64,000 bases of DNA, taken from Thalassospira lohafexi. GTDB lineage: Bacteria; Pseudomonadota; Alphaproteobacteria; Rhodospirillales; Thalassospiraceae. The stretch is taken from the NCBI RefSeq assembly GCF_002844275.1, contig NZ_NXGX01000004.1, positions 62,001 to 126,000 on the forward strand, given 5' to 3'. Below are positions 36,544 to 44,718 of this stretch, piece after piece; position 1 is the first letter of the stretch, and the number at the start of each line of letters is the position of its first letter. The position numbers and the translations under genes are program-made. The notes below the pieces were generated by a model, which did not search any database, was not told where the DNA came from, and worked only from the letters and a program-made list of their open reading frames with translations.

Positions 36544-36881
36544 TAAATGCCTCCCTCAAGGCTGGCCCGAACACAATGGCAAACACCACATGATCTTGTT
36601 GAAAGTCATGCTTGGCAGTGTGCGCACTGGAACGGACGGGGTTACCCGATCCAACAACACTCTATGTTGGTAATCGACGAGGGAAAATAATCAGGGTTTC
36701 TAGGTATCGTCAACGCTTGCTGCGTGGTTCTACGTAGGTATGGCAAGCCCCGTGAATGATGAATTTATGTCAAGTGTTTGTTATTTTTATGAAAATCACC
36801 CCCGCATTTGTGTATGGGAGGTGTGCATTTTTTTCGGGGCTTAGGCGGGGAAACGCGAATATCACGTGTTGGAGATGTGGT
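36544..36881. promoter_or_regulatory. Upstream region of dppA
   Basis: About 340 bases between the dppA start and the inverted repeat at 36882. It must contain the dpp promoter, reading leftward. It turns AT-rich around 36760-36840. I see no gene or clear operator in it. Confidence 0.4.
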
Positions 36882-36925
36882 TTCAAACGATTCATATCCC
36901 ATTGAATTTCAATGATTCGTTTGAA
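36882..36925. repeat. Long inverted repeat downstream of a threonine aldolase
   Basis: TTCAAACGATTCAT (36882-36895) and ATGATTCGTTTGAA (36912-36925) pair with one mismatch. A second palindrome, CATTGAA/TTCAATG, sits in the loop and partly overlaps the right arm. It lies 25 bases past the aldolase stop. Without a T-run it may be a terminator-like stem or a regulator site. Confidence 0.5.
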
Positions 36926-36950
36926 TAACTTCCCCCGCAAGCACCAGAAA

Positions 36951-37970
36951 CTAACCTATGCGTGCATTAAGTTCGTGGACTTGCGCGATATCCGTGCTCC
37001 ATGCCGCGACGAAACGATAAACAGTTGCACCAAGCGACGGCCACGGATGAAATTGAACACCAGCCGCACGCAGTTTCTCGGCAAGATCGGCGTCAAGATG
37101 GACGAACAATTCATTGCCGTCCGACGGATGGGCAAGTGTGGCACCGTGCTGGCACAGAATATCGGTAAGAACCGTTGCTGCATCATTCGCATGCCCCGCA
37201 TTTTTCAGCCAAACATCGTTTTTGACATAAGCCAGAAGCTGGGTCGCAAGATACCGGTGTTTGGAATGTAAATGTCCGCTGCGTTTACGTGCCTGTTCAA
37301 CGCGGGTTTTCAGGCTGGTGTCAAATAGCACAATCGCATCGACGGCCATCGCGCCATTTTTGGTCGCGCCAAAGCTCAGCGCATCAACGCCAGCTTTCCA
37401 CGTGATGTCGGCGGGATGGCAACCCAGATGCGCAACCGCATTGGCAAAGCGCGCCCCATCCATAAACAGGCGCAAGCCGTGTTTTTTACAAACGTCACCA
37501 ATCGCGCTGACTTCAGCCTGCGTATACACCGTTCCCAGTTCCGTTGCTTGGGTAATGGCAACACATTCTGGTGAAACAGAATGCACGCCGCGATTAACCT
37601 GCCCGGCGATAAACTGGTCAAGGGTGCTGGCTTCAAGCTTTGCCGTCGGCCCATCCATTGGCAGAAGCTTGGCTCCGCCGGTGAAAAAGGCAACGCCAGT
37701 GCTTTCATCTTCGTTGATGTGGGCTTCGTGATGACAAATCACCCCGCCATAGGGCGATACAAGGGCGGATAAGCTGATGCAATTTGCTGCGGTGCCCGTG
37801 GCAACGGGAATAACCGCGACGTCTGTGCCAAACAGGTCGGAGAAGGCCGCATCAAGTTGCTGGCTGATATCGTCGCCGCCATATGCCGGGGCGTTGCTTT
37901 TGCCCTCATGGCTGATGGCTTCAAGGACTTCGGGGCAAAAGGGCGTTACGTTATCAGACGCAAAATTCAT
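36951..37970 (-). CDS. ltaE: Low-specificity L-threonine aldolase (copy 1)
   Basis: A 339-residue PLP enzyme that splits L-threonine and allo-threonine into glycine and acetaldehyde. Segments are MNFASDNVTPFCPEVLEAIS, PVATGTAANCISLSALVSPY, CHHEAHINEDESTGVAFFTG, LRLFMDGARFANAVAHL (Asp for the PLP ring nitrogen) and DALSFGATKNGAMAVDAIV with the PLP lysine in ATKNG. The ATG at 37970 follows GAGAAA; the longer frame to 38132 runs into the spacer. It lies 140 bases downstream of a second copy in the same direction. Confidence 0.92.
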   Translation of the reverse strand: MNFASDNVTPFCPEVLEAISHEGKSNAPAYGGDDISQQLDAAFSDLFGTDVAVIPVATGTAANCISLSALVSPYGGVICHHEAHINEDESTGVAFFTGGAKLLPMDGPTAKLEASTLDQFIAGQVNRGVHSVSPECVAITQATELGTVYTQAEVSAIGDVCKKHGLRLFMDGARFANAVAHLGCHPADITWKAGVDALSFGATKNGAMAVDAIVLFDTSLKTRVEQARKRSGHLHSKHRYLATQLLAYVKNDVWLKNAGHANDAATVLTDILCQHGATLAHPSDGNELFVHLDADLAEKLRAAGVQFHPWPSLGATVYRFVAAWSTDIAQVHELNARIG

Positions 37971-38109
37971 CGGTTTTCTCGCATATATCTTGGTGGCAAA
38001 ACGGATGGGAAGTTTGTGTTTATGAACGACGTTATCACACGCAATCATTGAAGAAGGCAATGGGGCTGGCATGTGCGTAGGGTTGCCATTGTTTGAAAAT
38101 GGACCCGCC

Positions 38110-39132
38110 TTAGCCGGCGATTGTTTTGCCAAGGTCCCGGATCAAATCTGTGGGGCTGTTCCAAGCACAGACAAAGCGATATGCATCCGGGCCAATAGAT
38201 GCCCACGGGCGAAAAATAATTCCGGCATCGCGGAGCGTTTTGGCAAGATCGTCATTCATATGAATAAACAGCTCATTTCCCTGTGGCGGGAAGGCCGCTT
38301 TGGCGCCAAGGGCCTCAAGGCTTTGCATTAAGGTGATTGCAGCTGTATTGGCGTGGCGTGCATTTCGCAGCCAAAGGTCATCTTGCACATAGGCCAGAAG
38401 CTGTGCGGCAAGGTAGCGATGCTTGGAAAACAGATGTCCGCCGCGCTTGCGGCTTTTTTCGGTGTGACGGCGTAATTCAGGGTCAAACAGGATAATGGCA
38501 TCCACCGCCAAGGCACCGTTTTTGGTCGCCCCGAAACTCAATACATCAACGCCAGCCTTCCACGTGATATCGGATGGATGGCACTCAAGAGCGGCAACCG
38601 CGTTGGCAAACCGTGCACCATCCATGAACAGCCGCATGTCGTGTTTCTGACATACCGAGCCAATCGCATGGATCTCATCAACAGTATAAACTGTTCCGAA
38701 CTCGGTGGTCTGGGTAATGGCGACACATTCCGGATCAACCGAATGCATGCCATTGGGGCTGTGTGCGGTCAAAAAGCTATCAAGTGTCGCCGCCTCGATC
38801 TTGGCCGATGGGCCATCAAGTCCCAAAAGCTTTGTTCCCCCGCCATAGAATGCCACCCCTGTTGATTCCGTCATATTTATATGGGCGTGGTGGTGGCAAA
38901 CCACTCCGCCAAACGGCGATACCAGACCAGAAAGACCGATGAGGTTTGCTGCGGTGCCGGTTGCGACCGGGACAACTGCGACCTCAGTGCCAAACAGCTC
39001 GGAAAAGGCGGTATCAAGCTGCTGACTTTTGTCATCCGCGCCATAGGGCAGGGCGGCACTTTCACTTTCCGCTACGATGGCAGACAGGATTTCGGGGCAG
39101 ATCGGCGAAACATTGTCAGATGAGAAGTTCAT
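38110..39132 (-). CDS. ltaE: Low-specificity L-threonine aldolase (copy 2)
   Basis: 340 residues, a close paralogue of the next gene: MNFSSDNVSPICPEILSAIV, PVATGTAANLIGLSGLVSPF, CHHHAHINMTESTGVAFYGG, MRLFMDGARFANAVAAL and DVLSFGATKNGALAVDAIIL with the PLP lysine. All active-site blocks are intact in both copies, so both should be active. The ATG at 39132 is preceded by AAAGAGGA. The pair probably arose by tandem duplication and may have split substrates (threonine, allo-threonine, phenylserine) or expression. Confidence 0.92.
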   Translation of the reverse strand: MNFSSDNVSPICPEILSAIVAESESAALPYGADDKSQQLDTAFSELFGTEVAVVPVATGTAANLIGLSGLVSPFGGVVCHHHAHINMTESTGVAFYGGGTKLLGLDGPSAKIEAATLDSFLTAHSPNGMHSVDPECVAITQTTEFGTVYTVDEIHAIGSVCQKHDMRLFMDGARFANAVAALECHPSDITWKAGVDVLSFGATKNGALAVDAIILFDPELRRHTEKSRKRGGHLFSKHRYLAAQLLAYVQDDLWLRNARHANTAAITLMQSLEALGAKAAFPPQGNELFIHMNDDLAKTLRDAGIIFRPWASIGPDAYRFVCAWNSPTDLIRDLGKTIAG

Positions 39133-39232
39133 CAAATCCTCTTTGTCGCTTTGGTGGCGATGGTCTTCTGGTGGGGCTGGCAAGGTTAGCATTCAGCAGA
39201 GTGTTGTGATTTCGCCCACGTGGCAAGAGACA

Positions 39233-41524
39233 CTATTTGCTGATCGCAACAAAAACACCGTTCCAATTGGTGGGGGGCGGTGTTGCGCGGAAGAGGCGAA
39301 TGCGCTCCTCGTAAAGATCATAAAGTCCGTTAAGTGGCCCAGCGTTGTCAGCGGTGCGCGATATTTCACGGCATTGATCAAGCAAGGCCGCGGCGGCGTC
39401 CCAGTTCTGGGCGCGATATGCGCTTATCATGCTTTGATGTGCGTTCCGGAGGAATGCAAACCCATCCGAGTTTTGCAGGTTTGCATCGCCCAACAGCGCA
39501 TGGATATGGACCGCTTCGCTTTTGCCTTTTACCGCAATCAGATCAAGTTCGAGAATGGCAAAATCGTTGTGAACGCGTTCAGCAATGGCTTCGCCCAGAA
39601 CGATATCAACGCCATAGTTTTTTGACTGTCCCTCAAGACGCGATGCCAGATTGACCGCATCGCCCAGAACCGAATAATCAAACCGCTGATCAGATCCCAT
39701 ATTGCCAACAAGGCAATCACCGCAATTGATCCCGATCCCGACATTTAGCGGCAAAAACGGGCTGTTTTCATTTGTGGCTTCGGTTTGGCGTTCGGTATTG
39801 AGTTCATCAAGTGCACGCCGCATGGCAAGTGCGCTTTCGCAGGCTTGATGAGCATGGTTTTTGACATCAAGCGGCGCATTCCAGAATGCCATGATGCAGT
39901 CACCCATGTATTTATCAATCGTACCTTCACGTCGAAGGATGCAGTCGGTAAGTGGGGTCAGGAGCCGATTGATCAGGCGGGTTAAGCCTTGCGGATTGGA
40001 TTTGAAACCCTCGGAAATTGCAGTAAATCCACGTACATCACAAAACATCAAGGTCATGTCACGGGTTTCCCCGCCAAGTTTTAGGCGGTCGGGGTGACGG
40101 GCAAGCTGTTCGACCAGTGCCGGGGATAAATAGTTGGCGAAGGCTGACCTGACTTGTCGCCGTTCGCCTTCGGTGCGCATGAAGCCGATTGAGCTGGTCG
40201 CAAGATATACTGCCAAAAGACTGATCAGTGGATAGGCCGGATCAATCAGCAACAATTGGCTGCTATAGGCCCACCAGGAAAAGGTGATTGCGCCAAGCGC
40301 TAAGCTGCTGCCAATGACCGCAGGCCAAATTGCACCCAGACGTGGGACGGCCAGAACAAAAAATAGACCCAGTATCAACAGGACAATGGTTTCGGCCTCT
40401 GCGGCCCAATAGGGGCGGGTTAGAAAATGTTCAAGGATCATTTGTTCAAGCATCTCGGCATGAACTTCCACACCGGGTAAAACCCGGTCAAGCGGCGTGG
40501 ACCGCAAATCAAGAAGCCCCGCCGCACTTGTTCCGATCAGTACAACTTTGTTTTGCAGGCTGCCGCTGGGCAGCGCGTCATTCATAACGTCGGCTGCGGA
40601 AATATACCGATCCGTCTGATGGCCGGTGAAATGCACCCACATGTGTCCGGCATGATCGGTCGGAATGGTAACTGCGCCAACGCGGATGGCCTCAATCCCC
40701 TGTGATTGTGTCCAGCGTTCGCTGCCACTTGCGCCTGACATCCGCACATTCATGGTGCGCGGTGCATCTTGCAGCACCCGCAACATTTCCATCGATAGTG
40801 TGGGATAAACAGGCATGCCAATAGCGGGAAGTTCATGATCAATGGCGGCGAGCAATGGCACCCGGCGGACAATGCCATCCTGTTCGGGCGATACATTGAC
40901 CAATGCATTGCCACTGGCGGCGTCCTCAATCGCATCAAGGTTTTTGGCCGCCCCGGGCAGCACCGGAATAAAATCGGAAAGTGTGCGTCCGGCCTCGCCA
41001 GCAACGCTGAAATTGCCGGTCTGGCGCGGCAACTCATTGATTTTCTTGGTGGTCAGCTGGATGGCGGTAACCACCTTTCCCGTGCCACGAATGAACTGGG
41101 CAAATAGCGCATCATGATCGGGAAGGTTATCGGCCAGAGCCTTGATTTTGTCGGTGTCCGGACCCGATGGCCAATCGTTGACAACACGGGCGGGGGATGT
41201 TCGGTCCGGTTCGGCAAACACAATGTCAAACCCGACGACCTGCGCGCCAGATAATCGCAAACGGTATAGAAGCCCAGCCAGCCGTGTGCGTGGCCACGGC
41301 CATTGACCAAGTTCCTCAAGGCTGCGCTCGTCAATATCGACAATCCGCACCCCGACATCTTCGTAAGTCCGTGGCGAAATACGCTGATAGGTATCAAAAA
41401 CGCTCAGGCGCAACTGATCCACAAACGGCACATCCTGCCACCGCAAAAAGATGCAGCCAAGCAGGATGGCCAAAGGACCAAGATAATGTAGCGATGTCAG
41501 TAAACGTCGTTTAGTCAGGCGCAT
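39233..41524 (-). CDS. Adenylate cyclase with CHASE2 sensor domain
   Basis: 763 residues. One N-terminal helix (about 15-28), a large periplasmic CHASE2 sensor (about 35-375, with VRIVDIDERSLEELGQWPWP and VVLIGTSAAGLLDLRSTPLD), three membrane helices (about 377-448) and a class III cyclase domain. The cyclase has both metal Asp regions (MFCDVRGF at 493-500 and KYMGDCIMAFW), the adenine-selecting Lys in DKYMGD, and the NLASRLE Asn/Arg pair. It makes cAMP in response to an unknown periplasmic signal. The TTG at 41560 overlaps the upstream stop and is an alternative start. Third gene of the Slam-like/FecR/cyclase cassette. Confidence 0.88.
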   Translation of the reverse strand: MRLTKRRLLTSLHYLGPLAILLGCIFLRWQDVPFVDQLRLSVFDTYQRISPRTYEDVGVRIVDIDERSLEELGQWPWPRTRLAGLLYRLRLSGAQVVGFDIVFAEPDRTSPARVVNDWPSGPDTDKIKALADNLPDHDALFAQFIRGTGKVVTAIQLTTKKINELPRQTGNFSVAGEAGRTLSDFIPVLPGAAKNLDAIEDAASGNALVNVSPEQDGIVRRVPLLAAIDHELPAIGMPVYPTLSMEMLRVLQDAPRTMNVRMSGASGSERWTQSQGIEAIRVGAVTIPTDHAGHMWVHFTGHQTDRYISAADVMNDALPSGSLQNKVVLIGTSAAGLLDLRSTPLDRVLPGVEVHAEMLEQMILEHFLTRPYWAAEAETIVLLILGLFFVLAVPRLGAIWPAVIGSSLALGAITFSWWAYSSQLLLIDPAYPLISLLAVYLATSSIGFMRTEGERRQVRSAFANYLSPALVEQLARHPDRLKLGGETRDMTLMFCDVRGFTAISEGFKSNPQGLTRLINRLLTPLTDCILRREGTIDKYMGDCIMAFWNAPLDVKNHAHQACESALAMRRALDELNTERQTEATNENSPFLPLNVGIGINCGDCLVGNMGSDQRFDYSVLGDAVNLASRLEGQSKNYGVDIVLGEAIAERVHNDFAILELDLIAVKGKSEAVHIHALLGDANLQNSDGFAFLRNAHQSMISAYRAQNWDAAAALLDQCREISRTADNAGPLNGLYDLYEERIRLFRATPPPTNWNGVFVAISK

Positions 41525-41556
41525 GAGGGTTTTAATGTCATTTTGCCTGCCAGTTT

Positions 41557-42993
41557 TCAATCGTCGGTCAGTGTCGCGCTGCCATCTGTGCCGGACGAAT
41601 AATCGTCAGTCGATAGATTGAAGTCAACATTGTGAGCGTCTTTGAACGTTGCGGACGCATTGCAACCAAGCGTGACACAGTCGGAAGTATACTGAAAATC
41701 GGAGCCAGAGAAAGATACCTGTCCGTTGCTACCAGAATAATCGTAAGTGGTTGCGTTATAGCTGCCATCAAGGAAGCCCGCTTTACCAGTCAGGCCGGAA
41801 CCTGTTTGAGTGATATTTGAAAACAGAATGCCGACAGTCCGGTTCGCAAAATCAACGGTCGAACTAAAGCTGTAATCAACATTCGCACCATCAATATTGA
41901 TCGTGCCGGTCGAAGCCGAACCACTGCTAATCTGGCGCAATGCATCAAAAGTGAATGTATCGCTCCCGCTATTGCTTCCGCTGTCACTGCTGTTTGAGCT
42001 GGTAACATTGCCGAGGATCGACGTCGTTTCATCTTCTGTCGAAGATGGGCTGGTCGTGCCGACCTGCGCCAGCGCGACATCAAGCGACGATGCCATTGTT
42101 GATCCGGTTTGCGTGTTCGCCTGCGCAGCTTGTTGCTGACTTACCAGGGGTGCAGAGCTGCTTGTCGACGAGGAGCTGCCGTCATCATTTGTCCGGCGTG
42201 ACGCTGTCCTTACAAGATTGGCAGAAAAATCATAGGTCGCAACACCAAGCGGAAAGCGCGCCGGTTCGGTTACAACCGAGTTGCTGATAAAGACGCCGAA
42301 ATTCTCACCGGTGATGTTTTCGCTGTTGCCGGTCTGATCTGATACGGCAAAGGCGCCGGGGCGCGATGTGGTGTCATTGCGCGACAGGCCGGGTCCTTGG
42401 TTAACTGCCATGAAAATCTGCTGATTGGCGCCATCCGGGCTGGATGTATCAAATGTGCCGGGCATGATTTGATTGGCTTGCTCGGCGGAGACAGACCGGA
42501 TCAGGCCAATGGTGCCGCGAATGCCGATGGAGCCAACCGGAAGGTTGATGTCCATGCTGGCCGGGTTGTTGAGTGGGATTTTACCTGTGATAAAGCGCAT
42601 CACCCCACGCGCCATGTCGGCGACAATGCGGCCATTGCCGGTCACCGGGTCATAGACAAATTCATCAATTGCAATGTCGCTGTTCGGGCCAATGGTAAAA
42701 ACCGTCTCGTCCAGCAGCAGGATCTGCATCCCGGCATTGGGCGATGTGGTAATGCGATCCCCAAGATAAACCGGCATTCCGCTTTCAACCAACGTGCCGA
42801 TTTCGCCCGCTGATTTCGCCAGCAAGACTTCTCCAGTCACGGCTGCAGAAACACCCGCCATTTCGGCGTTAAGGTCGGCTTTGGCCGGTGCTGTTAGTGA
42901 GATGCAGAGCGCAAGGGCACTACCAAATGCAAAGGTTTTCATCCATCGCGCAAAGTGACGGGTGGAACGGGTGGCGGTTACATGGTCTAGCAT
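41557..42993 (-). CDS. Secreted FecR-domain protein with Ser-rich linker and C-terminal beta domain
   Basis: 478 residues. A signal peptide (FGSALALCISLTAPAKA) is followed by a FecR domain (GMPVYLGDRITTSPNAGMQI, DIAIDEFVYDPVTGNGRIVA, LPVGSIGIRGTIG). A Ser/Thr/Gly linker with runs such as GSSSSTSSSAP and SSNSSDSGSNSGSD comes next, then about 110 residues of alternating strands (YSFSSTVDFANRTVGILFSN and later) that recall the small barrels of Slam-exported proteins. There is no sigma-regulator helix. The ATG at 42993 sits two bases after the upstream stop, behind GGGAG. Context suggests it is the substrate of the Slam-like protein and the ligand or partner of the cyclase sensor. Confidence 0.75.
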   Translation of the reverse strand: MLDHVTATRSTRHFARWMKTFAFGSALALCISLTAPAKADLNAEMAGVSAAVTGEVLLAKSAGEIGTLVESGMPVYLGDRITTSPNAGMQILLLDETVFTIGPNSDIAIDEFVYDPVTGNGRIVADMARGVMRFITGKIPLNNPASMDINLPVGSIGIRGTIGLIRSVSAEQANQIMPGTFDTSSPDGANQQIFMAVNQGPGLSRNDTTSRPGAFAVSDQTGNSENITGENFGVFISNSVVTEPARFPLGVATYDFSANLVRTASRRTNDDGSSSSTSSSAPLVSQQQAAQANTQTGSTMASSLDVALAQVGTTSPSSTEDETTSILGNVTSSNSSDSGSNSGSDTFTFDALRQISSGSASTGTINIDGANVDYSFSSTVDFANRTVGILFSNITQTGSGLTGKAGFLDGSYNATTYDYSGSNGQVSFSGSDFQYTSDCVTLGCNASATFKDAHNVDFNLSTDDYSSGTDGSATLTDD

Positions 42994-42995
42994 TC

Positions 42996-44465
42996 CTAGA
43001 ACTCCCATCGCCGGGTCAGATAAAACTGCGCCCGGGCATTGTGATATTCGTAATTGGGAATGTTTGATTTTGTGTTCAGATATTCACCCGTGATGGACCA
43101 ATTGATCGGTGCCAAAAAGCTGTATACCTGATCTGCCGCTTTGCTATCCCCAAACAAATCAGACGGCAGCAATTGTGAAAGTGGTGCGCCATAGGTCAAT
43201 CTTGTCCGTGTGCTGCGATCCGTTCGATGTTGCGGCGAATTGCCGGTCACCAGAAAATCCGGGTCGCGATAACGATCAATACCATGGCGGATACTTCCGC
43301 TTATGTAACTTCCCCCACCAAATAGATAAGCATGGATCAGCTCGCCGCTCAAGCTGTCATAACTATAATAGTTGCGCGCAGCATCTTTTTCACCCGCAAA
43401 AAGATTAACCGTGGTGCGATTATTGGGCGTCCAAGTGTAGTTACCGCCAAGTCGTGTGCCATAGCGTTGCCCGGAATGCAGACGCAGTGCGCTGGACTCA
43501 GAGGTGTTTTGATAGCGTTCGTCAGAATAGCTGATATCACCGTTCAAATTAAAGAACGGGCGCGGGTTCCAATCAAGGCGCAGTCGACCCGTGCGCGATG
43601 TCAGGTACTTTTCCTTGGAAAGCGATTGTGCGGTTTGGTTGATCGATGGTGTCAAAACCCAATATCCGCCGCGAATACGCGCCCCGGCATCAACCGAAAA
43701 CGATCCAAGGTCAAGGGAGTCCAGTTGCACCTGATCACTGGCATAGCCGGTCATGCTGGCAAAGAGTTCATGACCTTCCTGATAGCCAAGATCGTAGCTC
43801 AGATCATAGCGCAGAGCGCCGATATAGGCGATGTCATTGGTTGGTTTGTCCGAACTTGACGTGATTTGAGTCAATGTTCCGGTTACCAACTGTTCCTTGT
43901 CTGATGCGGCGGCATTTCGGTTGCTGTCGATCTGACTGCCCAGTGTCAAGGTAATGGCCTGCCGCAGGCGTTTGCGACGGCGTTCAATGGCTGAGATATA
44001 CCGATCAATATCAGCAGCAACTTCTGGTGATACGTTCATTCCCCTTAGGCGATCAAACTGCGCACGCGCTTCATCAAGACTGTCAAGGCGATACAGGACA
44101 ATCGCGTAATACAAACGCACAGGTGCAAGGTCCGGATCAAGAACCAGAATACGTTCAAGGGTGGCCGATGCGCCGCGCACATCACCGCGCCCAAGTTGCG
44201 CCTTGGCCCAGCGGAAATTCAAAACAATATCATCAGGATTGGCCAGAATGTCGCCGTAGGTGATGTCGCCGCCATCATCGGTTTTAAGCAAACGGTTCGC
44301 CCGTTCTGTGACATCGGTAAGCCGGTCAAAATCAGTGGAAAACTGACGCGCCTCGTCGGTGCGCACATCGACGCCTTGTTGCGCATCGGCACCGGTTATC
44401 CCCATTACCAAGACCCCGAGCACAGCCAATAATGCTGTGCCGTGCCGCGATCGGCTTGTCTTCAA
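42996..44465 (-). CDS. Slam-like outer-membrane protein: TPR domain plus beta-barrel
   Basis: About 489 residues. The signal peptide (HGTALLAVLGVLVMGITGADA) leads to a TPR-like helical domain (ILANPDDIVLNFRWAKAQLG, RILVLDPDLAPVRLYYAIVL, DSLDEARAQFDRLRG). A barrel of many amphipathic strands follows and ends in aromatic RRWEF, a typical outer-membrane signature. TPR plus barrel is the plan of Slam proteins (DUF560), which move surface proteins across the outer membrane. I start it at the TTG at 44465, behind GGGGGA and just before the signal peptide; an ATG at 44552 is in frame. First gene of the cassette. Confidence 0.65.
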   Translation of the reverse strand: MKTSRSRHGTALLAVLGVLVMGITGADAQQGVDVRTDEARQFSTDFDRLTDVTERANRLLKTDDGGDITYGDILANPDDIVLNFRWAKAQLGRGDVRGASATLERILVLDPDLAPVRLYYAIVLYRLDSLDEARAQFDRLRGMNVSPEVAADIDRYISAIERRRKRLRQAITLTLGSQIDSNRNAAASDKEQLVTGTLTQITSSSDKPTNDIAYIGALRYDLSYDLGYQEGHELFASMTGYASDQVQLDSLDLGSFSVDAGARIRGGYWVLTPSINQTAQSLSKEKYLTSRTGRLRLDWNPRPFFNLNGDISYSDERYQNTSESSALRLHSGQRYGTRLGGNYTWTPNNRTTVNLFAGEKDAARNYYSYDSLSGELIHAYLFGGGSYISGSIRHGIDRYRDPDFLVTGNSPQHRTDRSTRTRLTYGAPLSQLLPSDLFGDSKAADQVYSFLAPINWSITGEYLNTKSNIPNYEYHNARAQFYLTRRWEF

Positions 44466-44593
44466 GTCATCCCCCAAAATCTCGCAGATTTTTCCGGTCT
44501 CCCAACCGGGCGAATGTAAGCTGATCAGGTGCCAGAACCTGACAAGCCGCATCCGAAATCTTTTGAATCTACTTTAGACAGATTATGAGGTCC

Positions 44594-44619
44594 GGGCGCA
44601 TGATGTAAGCCATGCGCCC
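44594..44619. repeat. Inverted repeat upstream of the Slam-like gene
   Basis: GGGCGCATG (44594-44602) and CATGCGCCC (44611-44619) are perfect 9-base arms around 8 bases, between tldD and the Slam-like gene. It could terminate tldD or be an operator for the cassette. No T-run is present on either strand. Confidence 0.45.
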
Positions 44620-44718
44620 GATGGGTGTCCTCGTGATGATCAGCATAGTATCATCATACAATAGGATAAGTTATCTGTATGAAAATAGGTCATTCCCCTG
44701 TGCGGGAGGGGAGGCGGG

